This document shows, piece after piece, positions 56,019-64,000 of a stretch of DNA of 64,000 nucleotides. Numbering within the stretch: position 1 is the stretch's first letter; each line of letters starts with the position of its first letter. A program made the position numbers and the translations under genes. This stretch comes from Prosthecomicrobium sp. N25 (GTDB lineage: Bacteria; Pseudomonadota; Alphaproteobacteria; Rhizobiales; Ancalomicrobiaceae): the NCBI RefSeq assembly GCF_037203705.1, contig NZ_JBBCAT010000002.1:682001-746000 (forward strand), read 5' to 3'. The notes under the pieces were generated by a model. That model worked only from the letters and a program-made list of their open reading frames with translations. It did no database searches and was not told the DNA's origin.

Positions 56019-56406
56019 CCGGCGCGTCGGCGTATGGTCCGTCGCGCCGGGCGCCGAGGATGGCTTCGGGGCGCCTAGAGAACGCGGCTCTCGGCGCCGG
56101 GTGCGGCGGGATCCTCGTCCGAGCCTCAGAAACCCTGAAGAGATACCGCCCGTCCGCCTTTCTCACTCGTCGGATGGGGGCCCACCGCTGCCGGCGGGCA
56201 TAACCTTAGGGCATCTCGTGCCGAATCACAACGCGGCGGAACCCGAGCGGCGCGAGGTGTTTCCATGCGCAGTCTGGACGAGCGCCCGACCGAATACGAC
56301 GGCGCGGGAACTCCGTCAGTGCCGTTGCCCGGGCGGGCGCGATGGCCTATGACCGGGCCGCATCTGAGATGGGCACCCCGGAATGTGTGAGCCGGGCGGA
56401 GGATCC
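56019..56406. other. intergenic stretch, no gene seen
   Basis: About 390 bp between dctM2 and the first sulfotransferase-like gene. A short open frame from ATG 56264 has no ribosome site or recognisable pattern. GGGCGGAGG at 56395 is the ribosome site of the next gene. No terminator with a T-run found. Confidence 0.5.
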
Positions 56407-57579
56407 ATGGCCACGCTCTATCTGCACATCGGCATGACCAAGACCGGTTCGACCTCGATCGAGGCGACGTTCCACGACGCGCGCAAACTGCTCCTGGAGC
56501 ATGGCGTCGACTATCTCGACATGGGTCAGAACCACACCAAGATCATGCTGGTGGCCGCCCGCCGGACCGCCAAGGGCCTCAAGGGCGACGTCACCCGCCT
56601 GCTCGGGGTCGAGAAGGACGACGTCGACTACGATCCCGCCCTCGTCGTGCGCGAGATCGAATCGCGTTTCGCCGCCCCGCGCGCCCCGAAGGTGGTGGTC
56701 AGCGGGCAGGGCATCCTGCACTTCGCCCGCAAGGACGTGGTCAAACTCAAGGCGCTGGCGGACCAGCATTTCGAGGCGGTGCGGGTGATCGTCTACGTGC
56801 GCGACCCGACCACCTGGGCGTCGAGCCGCGCGCAGGAGAACATCAAGCGGGGCCACAGCATCGAGGCGCTGGTGGCGAGCGTGCGGGAGAGGCCCGAGAA
56901 GAGCCCGATCATGCCGCGCTACCGGTCCGGCATCGAGAACTGGATCGACGTCTTCGGCCGGGAGGCCGTTGACATCCGCGTGTTCGACCGCAAGCGCTTC
57001 CAGGACGGCGATCTCCTGGCGGACTTCTGCGCCGCCATCGGGGCTCCGGCGGACCTCGCGCGCAAGCTGCCGCGCAACTGGAACAACAAGGGCGCCTCGG
57101 CGGAGTCGCTCTACCTGATCATGGCCCACTACGACATCGTGGAGCAGCGCGGCCGGAAGGCGGCCGGGCACGAGATCGACATCGACGCGCCGGGGCGCAG
57201 CCACGAGGGCTTCGAGGAGTCCGACCAGTACCGCAAGCCGCCGCTCAATTTCCCGTTCCGCCAGGCCATCCGCGACATCGAGGGTACCCGCTTCGCCCTG
57301 CCCAAGATGGTGCTCGACGCCGTCTGGGAGCGGTCGGCGGAGGACATCGCGTGGCTGCGGGAGGTGACGGGCGAGCCGGACCTCTTCGCGGACCAGTATC
57401 CGCCCAAGGAGGCCCCGGTGCCGGCCTGGTCGAAGGAGACGCTGCGCGGGCTGGCGGCGGTGATCGAGACGGGCCTCGGGGACGTGATGAAGGTCGAGAA
57501 GCGCCGCCGCCGGCTGCCGAAGCCCGTGCGGGCGGTCTGGCGGCTCGCCCTTCAGGCGCGCCGGCGCCTCGGCGTCTGA
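56407..57579 (+). CDS. sulfotransferase-like P-loop protein A
   Basis: 390 residues from ATG 56407, behind GGAGG. P-loop-like LYLHIGMTKTGSTSIEATFH (4-23) is the 5'-PAPS site pattern of bacterial sulfotransferases; VRVIVYVRDPTTWASSRAQE (about 122-141) resembles the 3'-phosphate site (RxxxxxxxS). The middle and C-terminal parts (NWIDVFGREAVDIRVFDRKRF, KLPRNWNNKGASAESL, FPFRQAIRDIEG) are shared with the next gene. No signal peptide. It may sulfate a surface polysaccharide or lipid; acceptor unknown. First gene of a tandem pair. Confidence 0.8.
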   Translation: MATLYLHIGMTKTGSTSIEATFHDARKLLLEHGVDYLDMGQNHTKIMLVAARRTAKGLKGDVTRLLGVEKDDVDYDPALVVREIESRFAAPRAPKVVVSGQGILHFARKDVVKLKALADQHFEAVRVIVYVRDPTTWASSRAQENIKRGHSIEALVASVRERPEKSPIMPRYRSGIENWIDVFGREAVDIRVFDRKRFQDGDLLADFCAAIGAPADLARKLPRNWNNKGASAESLYLIMAHYDIVEQRGRKAAGHEIDIDAPGRSHEGFEESDQYRKPPLNFPFRQAIRDIEGTRFALPKMVLDAVWERSAEDIAWLREVTGEPDLFADQYPPKEAPVPAWSKETLRGLAAVIETGLGDVMKVEKRRRRLPKPVRAVWRLALQARRRLGV

Positions 57580-57596
57580 GCGCACCGGGAGGCAGC

Positions 57597-58793
57597 ATGG
57601 CCCGCGTCGTCGTCCACATCGGCATGACCAAGACCGGGTCGACCTCGATCCAGGCGGCCTTCCACAAGGCGCGAGCGGAGCTCCTGCCGCTCGGCATCGA
57701 CTATCTCGACCTCGGTCAGAACCACTCGCGCGTGGTGAAGGTGGCGCTGTCAGGCAGCGCCAAGCGGCTGAAGGGGTCGGCGGCGCGCTCGCTCGGGCTC
57801 GCCGAAGGCATCGACGCCTACGATGCCGGCGCCGTGCGGGCGGCCCTCGAGGAGCGGCTCGCCGCCCGGCGCGCGCCCCTGCTGGTCATCTCGGGCGAGG
57901 GCTTCTTCAACATGACGGAGGCGGAGATCGCCGCCTTCCACGCCCTGCTGACGCGCCACTTCGACGAGATCCGGATCGTCGCCTACCTGCGCGATCCGCT
58001 CTCCTGGGCGTCGAGCCGGGCGCAGGAGAACGTCAAGCACGGCCACACGGTCGCGGAACTGACCGAGAGTGTCGAGACCGATCCGGACACGAGCCCGATC
58101 GTTCCGCAGTACCGTCGGCGGCTCGGCGGCTGGATCGACGCCTTCGGGCGGGCGGCGGTCGACATCCGGGTGTTCGACAAGCGGCGCTTCCGGGACGGCG
58201 ACCTCATCGCGGACTTCTGCGCGGCGATCGGCGCGGACCCGCGGGTGGCGGGGCTCCTGCCGCGGCCCTGGAACAACCCGCGCACGAGCCACGAGGCGCT
58301 GCTGCTGATCGAGGCCCACTACCGGCTGCTGGCGAGCCGCCATGCGGGGCGGACGACAACCAAGGAGCGGCGCAAGGCGGCCAAGAAGGGGCGCCGGGCC
58401 GGGGCCGAGGACGGCCCCGACCTCGGCGACATCGCGACCGACCCGGACATCCGCGCTCTCGCCTTCTGGTTCCGGGACGATGTCCGCAAGATCCCCGGCA
58501 CGCCCTTCTCGCTGCCGCGGCCGGTACTCGACCGGATCTGGGCGCTCGTGCAGGACGACCTCGCCTGGCTGCGGGTCGAGACGGGCGACCCGGCGCTGTT
58601 CGCGGACGCCTGGCCGCCGCGGGAGAGCACGGCGCCGGCCTGGTCGGCCGAGACGCTGCTGCCGCTCGTGGAGCGGCTCGACCGGTCGGTCGGGCGCCGC
58701 TGGCGCAGCGAGGCGATGCTGTGGCTGCGCAGCGGCCCGCAAGCGGGGGTCCTCAAGGCGGCCGCCCGGCTGCGGCGCGCGCTCGGACGCTGA
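57597..58793 (+). CDS. sulfotransferase-like P-loop protein B
   Basis: 398 residues from ATG 57597 behind GGGAGG, 17 bp after gene A. The same block order as A: VVVHIGMTKTGSTSIQAAFH, IRIVAYLRDPLSWASSRAQE, WIDAFGRAAVDIRVFDKRRF, LPRPWNNPRTSHEALLLI, TPFSLPRPVLDRIWALVQDD. The main difference is a longer basic insertion about 245-290 (RTTTKERRKAAKKGRRAG). Clearly a tandem duplicate that has diverged, retained in one operon, which suggests two related acceptors or a two-subunit enzyme. Function inferred from the family only. Confidence 0.8.
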   Translation: MARVVVHIGMTKTGSTSIQAAFHKARAELLPLGIDYLDLGQNHSRVVKVALSGSAKRLKGSAARSLGLAEGIDAYDAGAVRAALEERLAARRAPLLVISGEGFFNMTEAEIAAFHALLTRHFDEIRIVAYLRDPLSWASSRAQENVKHGHTVAELTESVETDPDTSPIVPQYRRRLGGWIDAFGRAAVDIRVFDKRRFRDGDLIADFCAAIGADPRVAGLLPRPWNNPRTSHEALLLIEAHYRLLASRHAGRTTTKERRKAAKKGRRAGAEDGPDLGDIATDPDIRALAFWFRDDVRKIPGTPFSLPRPVLDRIWALVQDDLAWLRVETGDPALFADAWPPRESTAPAWSAETLLPLVERLDRSVGRRWRSEAMLWLRSGPQAGVLKAAARLRRALGR

Positions 58794-58931
58794 GGCACCG
58801 TCCAGGTCGGAAATCCGCCGTTGCCGCCGAGCGTTGACGGGCCCTGTGCCGGCATGCCAGCCTCCGGGCCGGCGACCGGTGCGCCCGGACAGCGGGGAAG
58901 CACTCCGGCGCCGGATGGCGGAGGCACTGGC

Positions 58932-61900
58932 ATGGGCCGCAATGCGGTGTCGCTCGACGACAAGTACGATCTCGGGGTCGACACCGTCTTCGTCTCCGGC
59001 ACCCAGGCCCTGGTCCGCCTCGCCCTTCTGCAGAAGGAGCGAGACCGGCGCGCCGGGCTGAACACGGCCGGCTACGTCACCGGATACCGCGGATCGCCGC
59101 TCGGCGGGCTCGACCAGCAGTTCCAGAAGGCGGCCGCCGTCCTGGCGCCGGCCGACGTGGTGTTCCAGCCGGCCATCAACGAGGACCTGGCCGCCACCGC
59201 GCTGTGGGGGACGCAGCAGCTGGAGGTGCGCGGGCAGGGGCGCTTCGACGGGGTGTTCGGCATCTGGTACGGCAAGGGCCCCGGGGTCGACCGGACCGGC
59301 GACGTGTTCCGGCACGCCAATCTCGCCGGCACCTCGCCGCACGGCGGCGTGCTCGTGCTGATGGGCGACGACCACACCTGCGAGTCCTCGACCACGGCGC
59401 ACCATTCCGAATACGCCATGCAGGACGCCATGATCCCGGTCCTGAACCCGGCGGGCGTCCAGGAGATCCTCGACTACGGGCTCCTCGGCTGGGCGCTGTC
59501 GCGCTACGCGGGGGTCTGGGTCGGCCTCAAGTGCGTCAAGGACACGGTCGAATCGACGGCCGTGGTGGACGGGCGGGCGGACCGGGTCGCGCCGGTGACG
59601 CCGGCCGAGCATGTCCTGCCGGCGGACGGGCTGTGGCTCAGGCCCCAGGACCATCCGCTCGCCCAGGAGGCGCGCCTGCACGAGGAGAAGATCCCGGCCG
59701 TCCTCGCCTGGCTCAAGGCCAACCGCCTCGACCGAATCGTCCATGCCGGGGGCCGCTCGCCTCGGCTCGGGGTGGTCGCGGCCGGCAAGAGCCACCTCGA
59801 CGTCGTGCAGGCGCTCGACGAACTCGGCATCGACGAGGTGGCGGCCGCCGATTTGGGGCTGCGGGTCCTGAAGGTCGCCTGCACCTGGCCGCTGGAGCCG
59901 ACCGGCATCCTCGCCTTCGCGGAGGGGCTCGAGCAGATCGTGGTGGTCGAGGAGAAGCGGCCGCTGATCGAGACGCAGATCAAGGAGATCCTGTACGGCC
60001 GGCCGAAGGCGCCGTCGATCGTCGGCAAGCGGGACGAGGAGGGCCGGTGGCTGTTCCCTTCCAAGGGTGCGCTCGACCCCAACGAGATCGCGGTGGCGAT
60101 CGCCGAGCGGCTGCTGCGCCACCGGGAATCGCCCGGCATCCGCGCCGCGCTGGACCGCTTGCGGACCGCGCAGGCGGTGCTCCGGGCCACCCGGGACGTC
60201 GCCGCCCGCACGCCCTACTTCTGCGCCGGTTGCCCGCACAACACCTCGACGCGCGTCCCCGAGGGCCACCGCGCCTATGCGGGGATCGGCTGCCATTTCA
60301 TGGCGCAGTGGATGGACCGGTCGACCGAGGGCTACACCCACATGGGCGGGGAGGGCGCCAACTGGATCGGCGAGGCGCCCTTCTCGAAGGAGACCCACGT
60401 CTTCCAGAATCTCGGGGACGGCACCTACAACCACTCCGGCTCGCTCGCCATCCGCGCCGCCAAGGCCGCGGGCGTCACCATGACGTACAAGATCCTCTAC
60501 AACGACGCGGTCGCGATGACCGGCGGGCAGCGGGTCGACGGCGCGCCGAGCGTCGCCGATGTCGCCCGCCAGGTCTGGGCGGAGGGCGCGCGCCGCGTGG
60601 CGGTCGTGACCGACGAGCCCGACAAGTATCCGCCGAATGCCGGCTTTCCGCCGTCGACCACCATCGATCACCGGGACGATCTCGACCGGGTGCAGCGGGA
60701 ACTGGCGGCGACGCCGGGCCTGACGGTGTTGATCTACGACCAGACCTGCGCGGCCGAGAAGCGACGGCGGCGCAAGCGCGGCACCTTCCCGGACCCGGAC
60801 CGGCGCGTGATCGTGAACGAGCTCGTCTGCGAGGGCTGCGGCGATTGCGGAGTGCAGTCCAACTGCGTGGCGATCGCCCCCGTCGAGACGGAGTTCGGGA
60901 CGAAGCGGCAGATCGACCAGTCCGCCTGCAACAAGGACTTCTCGTGCCTGAAGGGCTTCTGCCCCAGCTTCGCGACCGTCGAGGGGGCGAGGGTTCGCCG
61001 GGACGCCGCCGGCGCGGTGTCGGCCGACCTCCTGCCGGAGCCGGAGCGCGTGCCGCTCGACCGGGTCCAGTCCATCGTGGTGACGGGGATCGGGGGGACC
61101 GGCGTCGTCACGATCGGGGCCGTGCTCGGGATGGCGGCCCACCTGGAAGGGCTCGGGGTCGGGATCATCGACATGGCCGGGCTCGCCCAGAAGGGTGGCG
61201 CCGTGACGAGCCACATCCGGCTCGCGCCGCGCCCGGAGGACATCGGGGCGATCCGGATCGCGGCCGGCGGGGCGGACCTGATCCTCGGCTGCGACCTGGT
61301 CGTCACCGCCTCCGCCAAGGTGCTCGCCACCATCGACCCCCAGCGCACGTCCGTCGTCGTCAACACGCACGAGACCATGACGGGCGACTTCACGCGCCGG
61401 GCCGACTTCAGCCTGCCGACCGAGCGGTTGATCCGCTCGATCCGCGAGCGGGCCGGCCCCGGCCGGAGCCGCTTCGCCGAGGCGACGCGGATCGCCACCG
61501 CGCTCCTCGGGGATTCGATCGCGGCCAACATGTTCATGCTCGGCTACGCCTGGCAGCTCGGCGGGGTGCCGCTCGGCCGCGCCTCGATCGAGGAGGCGAT
61601 CCGGATGAACGGGGCGGGCGTGGCGATGAACCTGGCGGCCTTCGCGCTCGGCCGGCAGGCGGCGGTCGATCCGGCGGCCGTGGAGGCGGCAGTGCTGCCG
61701 CGCGCCGCGGGTCTGGAGCACCGGCGCCTCTCGGAGACGGCGGAGGAGGCCATCCAGCGGCGCGCGGCCCACCTGGAGGCCTACCAGGACCGGGACTACG
61801 CGGACCGCTACCGTCGCCGGGTCGACGCCGTCCGGGCCGCGGAGGCGCGGGTCTCGCCGCAGGCGTCCGGCCTCACGCTCGCGGCCGCCAAGGGCCTCTT

Positions 61901-62411
61901 CCGGATGATGGCGATCAAGGACGAGTACGAGGTGGCGCGGCTCTACACGGACGGGCGCTTCGCGGCGCAACTCGCCGAGGCCTTCGCGTCATGGGACCGG
62001 GTGGAACTCCACCTCGCGCCGCCGCTCCTCGCCCGGACGGACCCGCGGACGGGCCGGCCGCGCAAGACGGCCTTCGGGCCCTGGATGCTGCGCATCCTGC
62101 GGGTCCTCGCCGGCCTGCGCGGGTTTCGGGGCACCGCGCTCGATCCCTTCGGGTACACGGCCGAGCGGCGCATGGAGCGGCGGCTTCTCGCCGCCTACGA
62201 GACGCTGCTGGACGACATCGTGCGCGAGCTGACGCCGGAGAACCATGCCGACGCGGTCGTGCTCGCCGGATACGCGGAGGCGATCCGCGGCTTCGGGCCG
62301 GTCAAGGCGGCCGCGGTGGAGCGGGCGGAGGCGGAGCGCGTGCGCCTCCTCGGCCGGTTCCGCGCGCGCCGGGGGGCTCCCGATCCGGTCCTGACGGAGG
62401 CCGCGGAATAG
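58932..62411 (+). CDS. fused indolepyruvate ferredoxin oxidoreductase (IorA-IorB type)
   Basis: Oxidatively decarboxylates aryl or other 2-oxo acids to acyl-CoA, passing electrons to ferredoxin or a flavodoxin. 1159 residues from ATG 58932 (MGRNAVSLDDKYDLGVDTVF). Pyrimidine/PP domains of TPP enzymes (NLGDGTYNHSGSLAI at about 494), two 4Fe-4S motifs around residue 637 (CEGCGDCGVQSNC) and 663-678 (CNKDFSCLKGFCPS), and a gamma domain about 700-900 (VVTGIGGTGVVTIGAVLG). It is the long single-chain form of proteobacteria. Followed at 25 bp by a Crp/Fnr gene. Confidence 0.92.
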   Translation: MGRNAVSLDDKYDLGVDTVFVSGTQALVRLALLQKERDRRAGLNTAGYVTGYRGSPLGGLDQQFQKAAAVLAPADVVFQPAINEDLAATALWGTQQLEVRGQGRFDGVFGIWYGKGPGVDRTGDVFRHANLAGTSPHGGVLVLMGDDHTCESSTTAHHSEYAMQDAMIPVLNPAGVQEILDYGLLGWALSRYAGVWVGLKCVKDTVESTAVVDGRADRVAPVTPAEHVLPADGLWLRPQDHPLAQEARLHEEKIPAVLAWLKANRLDRIVHAGGRSPRLGVVAAGKSHLDVVQALDELGIDEVAAADLGLRVLKVACTWPLEPTGILAFAEGLEQIVVVEEKRPLIETQIKEILYGRPKAPSIVGKRDEEGRWLFPSKGALDPNEIAVAIAERLLRHRESPGIRAALDRLRTAQAVLRATRDVAARTPYFCAGCPHNTSTRVPEGHRAYAGIGCHFMAQWMDRSTEGYTHMGGEGANWIGEAPFSKETHVFQNLGDGTYNHSGSLAIRAAKAAGVTMTYKILYNDAVAMTGGQRVDGAPSVADVARQVWAEGARRVAVVTDEPDKYPPNAGFPPSTTIDHRDDLDRVQRELAATPGLTVLIYDQTCAAEKRRRRKRGTFPDPDRRVIVNELVCEGCGDCGVQSNCVAIAPVETEFGTKRQIDQSACNKDFSCLKGFCPSFATVEGARVRRDAAGAVSADLLPEPERVPLDRVQSIVVTGIGGTGVVTIGAVLGMAAHLEGLGVGIIDMAGLAQKGGAVTSHIRLAPRPEDIGAIRIAAGGADLILGCDLVVTASAKVLATIDPQRTSVVVNTHETMTGDFTRRADFSLPTERLIRSIRERAGPGRSRFAEATRIATALLGDSIAANMFMLGYAWQLGGVPLGRASIEEAIRMNGAGVAMNLAAFALGRQAAVDPAAVEAAVLPRAAGLEHRRLSETAEEAIQRRAAHLEAYQDRDYADRYRRRVDAVRAAEARVSPQASGLTLAAAKGLFRMMAIKDEYEVARLYTDGRFAAQLAEAFASWDRVELHLAPPLLARTDPRTGRPRKTAFGPWMLRILRVLAGLRGFRGTALDPFGYTAERRMERRLLAAYETLLDDIVRELTPENHADAVVLAGYAEAIRGFGPVKAAAVERAEAERVRLLGRFRARRGAPDPVLTEAAE

Positions 62412-62436
62412 CATCGAGCCGCTGGCAAGCTTCCCC

Positions 62437-63165
62437 ATGGCGACCTATGCTCCGGGCGTCGGTTTGGCGAGGCAAGGACGGCCGGGCGCTGTGATCACGG
62501 CGGAGCATTTCCTGTCGGTCGCCTTCTGGGCGGGCGAACTCGCCCCGGAGGCGTTCGAGCGCGCCCGGCGCGGCATCGTCGAGCGCTCGTTTGCCAAGGG
62601 TGCCTACCTGTGGCACCGGGGCGACCGCTTCGACCACTGGACCGGGGTGGCGGACGGGCTCGTCAAGGTCGCGACCGTGTCGAAGACCGGCAAGGCCATG
62701 ACCTTCGCGGGGATCCGGACCGGCGGCTGGTTCGGCGAGGGCTCGATCCTGAAGGACGAGCCGCGGCAGTACGACGTGGTCGCGCTGCGCGACACGCGGC
62801 TGGTGATGATGAACCGGGCCACTTTCGTGTGGCTCCTCGACCATTCGGTCGGCTTCAACCGCTTCCTGGTCCGCCAGCTCAACGAACGCCTCGGCCAGTT
62901 CATGGCGCTCGTCGAGTACGACCGCACCCTCGACGCGCCGGCGCGGCTGGCGCGCACGCTCGGCTGGCTGTTCGACCCTGTCCTCTATCCGCGCGCCGGG
63001 TCGGTGCTCGAGATCACCCAGGAGGAGCTGGGGCTTCTCTGCGGCCTGTCCCGGCAGAGCGCCAACGAGGCCGTGAAGGTGCTCGAGCGCAAGGGCATCC
63101 TGCGGGTCGAGCACGGCGCCATCACGGCACTCGATCCCCTGCGTCTGCAGCGGTTCGGCGAGTAG
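62437..63165 (+). CDS. Crp/Fnr-family transcriptional regulator
   Basis: 242 residues. Cyclic-nucleotide-binding-like beta-barrel about 30-135 (YLWHRGDRFDHWTGVADGLVKV, RTGGWFGEGSILKDEPRQYDVVA), a long dimer helix, and a C-terminal winged HTH about 185-225 (EITQEELGLLCGLSRQSANEAVKVLERKG). There is no Cys cluster as in FNR; ligand unknown. It follows the oxidoreductase closely on the same strand and may regulate it. The start is ATG 62437; GTG 62491 is an alternative. Confidence 0.9.
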   Translation: MATYAPGVGLARQGRPGAVITAEHFLSVAFWAGELAPEAFERARRGIVERSFAKGAYLWHRGDRFDHWTGVADGLVKVATVSKTGKAMTFAGIRTGGWFGEGSILKDEPRQYDVVALRDTRLVMMNRATFVWLLDHSVGFNRFLVRQLNERLGQFMALVEYDRTLDAPARLARTLGWLFDPVLYPRAGSVLEITQEELGLLCGLSRQSANEAVKVLERKGILRVEHGAITALDPLRLQRFGE

Positions 63166-63296
63166 GCCGGCGGAACATCACGCTCGCGCTGTCGGTTCCG
63201 CTCCTGCCGGCCCGGGCAGCGACGACCCATGGGTCCGGCTCGGCTTCACCCGCGGACGCGGGTCGCGGCCGAACGACCGAGGGCGGAGGGATCACC

Positions 63297-64000
63297 ATGA
63301 GCGGTCGCATCAGGAACCGTCTCCTTGCGGCACTCGAAGCCGAGACCTTCGAGGCGATCCGGCCGGACCTGGAGCCGACCGACCTGCCCCTCGACATGAT
63401 CCTGCTTCAGCCGCGGGAGCCGATCCGCTGGGTCTACTTCCTGGAGAGCGGGCTCTCCTCCGACGTCGCAATGGTATCGGAGGAGCGTGGCGTCGAATGC
63501 GGCCTGGCGGGGTTCGACGGGCTCGCCGGGATCCCGGTCCTGCTCGGCATGGACCGCGGGATCCACACCTCGGTCATGCAAGTGGGCGGAACCGGGCATC
63601 GGATGGCGGCCGGGCGCCTGCGCGTCGCCATGGACGCGCATCCGGATCTCCGCCGGGTCCTGCTCGCCTACGTGCATATCTTCCTGACCCAGTCGGCGCA
63701 GTCGGCGGCCTGCAACGCGCGCCATTCGGTCGAGCAGCGCCTCGCACGCTGGCTCCTCATGTCGTCGGACCGCACCGCGGATCCCGAGGTGCCGCTGACG
63801 CACGCCTACCTGTCGCTCATGCTCGGAATCCGGCGCGCCGGGGTGACGGTCGCGATCCACGTGCTGGAGGGCGAGGGCCTCATCCGCTCGATGCGCGGGC
63901 GCACGACGATCCGCGATCGCGCCGGCCTGGAGCGGCGAAGCTGCTCCTGCTACCGGCTGGTCCGGGACGAACAGTTGCGCGTCTTCGCGGCTCATCCCGT
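63297..64000 (+). CDS. Crp/Fnr-family regulator, cut by window end
   Basis: About 234 residues visible from ATG 63297 (MSGRIRNRLLAALEAETFEA) behind GGGCGGAGGG; the frame is open at base 64000. A cNMP-like domain with PREPIRWVYFLESGLSSDVAM and GFDGLAGIPVLLG, then QSAQSAACNARHSVEQRLARWLL, the dimer helix, and HTH text LTHAYLSLMLGIRRAGVTVA with LEGEGLIRSMRGRTTIRDRAGLE. This is the large Hyphomicrobiales Crp/Fnr branch with a two-helix HTH and short C-terminal tail. It is separate from the previous regulator (132-bp gap). Confidence 0.88.
   Translation, partial: MSGRIRNRLLAALEAETFEAIRPDLEPTDLPLDMILLQPREPIRWVYFLESGLSSDVAMVSEERGVECGLAGFDGLAGIPVLLGMDRGIHTSVMQVGGTGHRMAAGRLRVAMDAHPDLRRVLLAYVHIFLTQSAQSAACNARHSVEQRLARWLLMSSDRTADPEVPLTHAYLSLMLGIRRAGVTVAIHVLEGEGLIRSMRGRTTIRDRAGLERRSCSCYRLVRDEQLRVFAAHP

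Noticed and set aside
57750-61970. 1406-codon minus-strand open frame
   Set aside because: Shadow of the sulfotransferase-like and oxidoreductase genes; Arg/Ala/Gly-rich text without motifs.

Overview
The window is high-GC (roughly 70%) and densely coded on both strands. It reads as chromosomal DNA of an alphaproteobacterium, most likely of the order Hyphomicrobiales (Rhizobiales). Reasons: a CpdR-type single-domain response regulator next to an N-formylglutamate amidohydrolase and a SuhB/HisN phosphatase; an MmgR/suhB-type small RNA in that cluster; a ROSE-like RNA thermometer before an hsp20 gene; homospermidine synthase beside a eukaryotic-type ornithine decarboxylase; and a Zur-controlled Azt-type zinc operon. 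No rRNA, tRNA, CRISPR array, insertion sequence or prophage was seen.

Layout. 1-4.8 kb: minus-strand TRAP transporter operon dctP-(hairpin)-dctQ-dctM followed by a truncated amidase. 5-7.6 kb: cpdR, N-formylglutamate amidohydrolase, the MmgR-like sRNA and hisN. 7.6-9.5 kb: a lysophospholipase-like hydrolase, then hsp20 behind a thermometer. 9.5-10.25 kb: a lower-GC islet with two overlapping tiny genes (HTH protein and YjzC-like protein) and a possible unannotated plus-strand transcript with its own promoter and terminator. 10.3-18.2 kb: threonine aldolase and gltB-gltD. 18.4-26.3 kb: envelope genes (GNAT protein, DUF459 SGNH hydrolase, MltB transglycosylase, galU, an outer-membrane barrel, kdsD). 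26.3-30.7 kb: NfeD/SPFH pair, ferrochelatase, 5'-nucleotidase-like protein.

31-36.5 kb: a zinc-uptake operon behind a Zur-like box. It begins with a protein that is 17% histidine and ends in one membrane helix, then aztA, aztB, aztC, a CobW/COG0523 GTPase and a WD40 protein. 36.5-43.6 kb: PAP2 phosphatase, chemotaxis receptor, hydrolase, DUF3829 protein, and a three-part signalling protein (cytochrome b-like membrane domain, 2Fe-2S ferredoxin, class III nucleotide cyclase). 43.6-47.5 kb: polyamine block (homospermidine synthase, GNAT, ornithine decarboxylase with a long structured leader, probably the speF motif). 47.9-49.4 kb: divergent doxX/lysR. 49.5-52.9 kb: a DUF1007/NicO nickel-cobalt transporter pair convergent with a cobalt-type nitrile hydratase operon. 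53-56 kb: a class-I glutamine amidotransferase-like hydrolase divergent from TRAP membrane subunits that lack a binding protein. 56.4-58.8 kb: tandem sulfotransferase-like paralogs. 58.9-64 kb: a fused indolepyruvate ferredoxin oxidoreductase and two Crp/Fnr regulators, the second cut by the window end.

Themes. Metal handling recurs (zinc operon; cobalt/nickel transporter beside a cobalt enzyme), and three RNA regulators are supported at different strengths (MmgR-like sRNA strongly, thermometer strongly, speF leader mainly by position). The least explained parts are the 9.5-10.25 kb islet, the His-rich protein at the head of the zinc operon, and the paired sulfotransferase-like genes.
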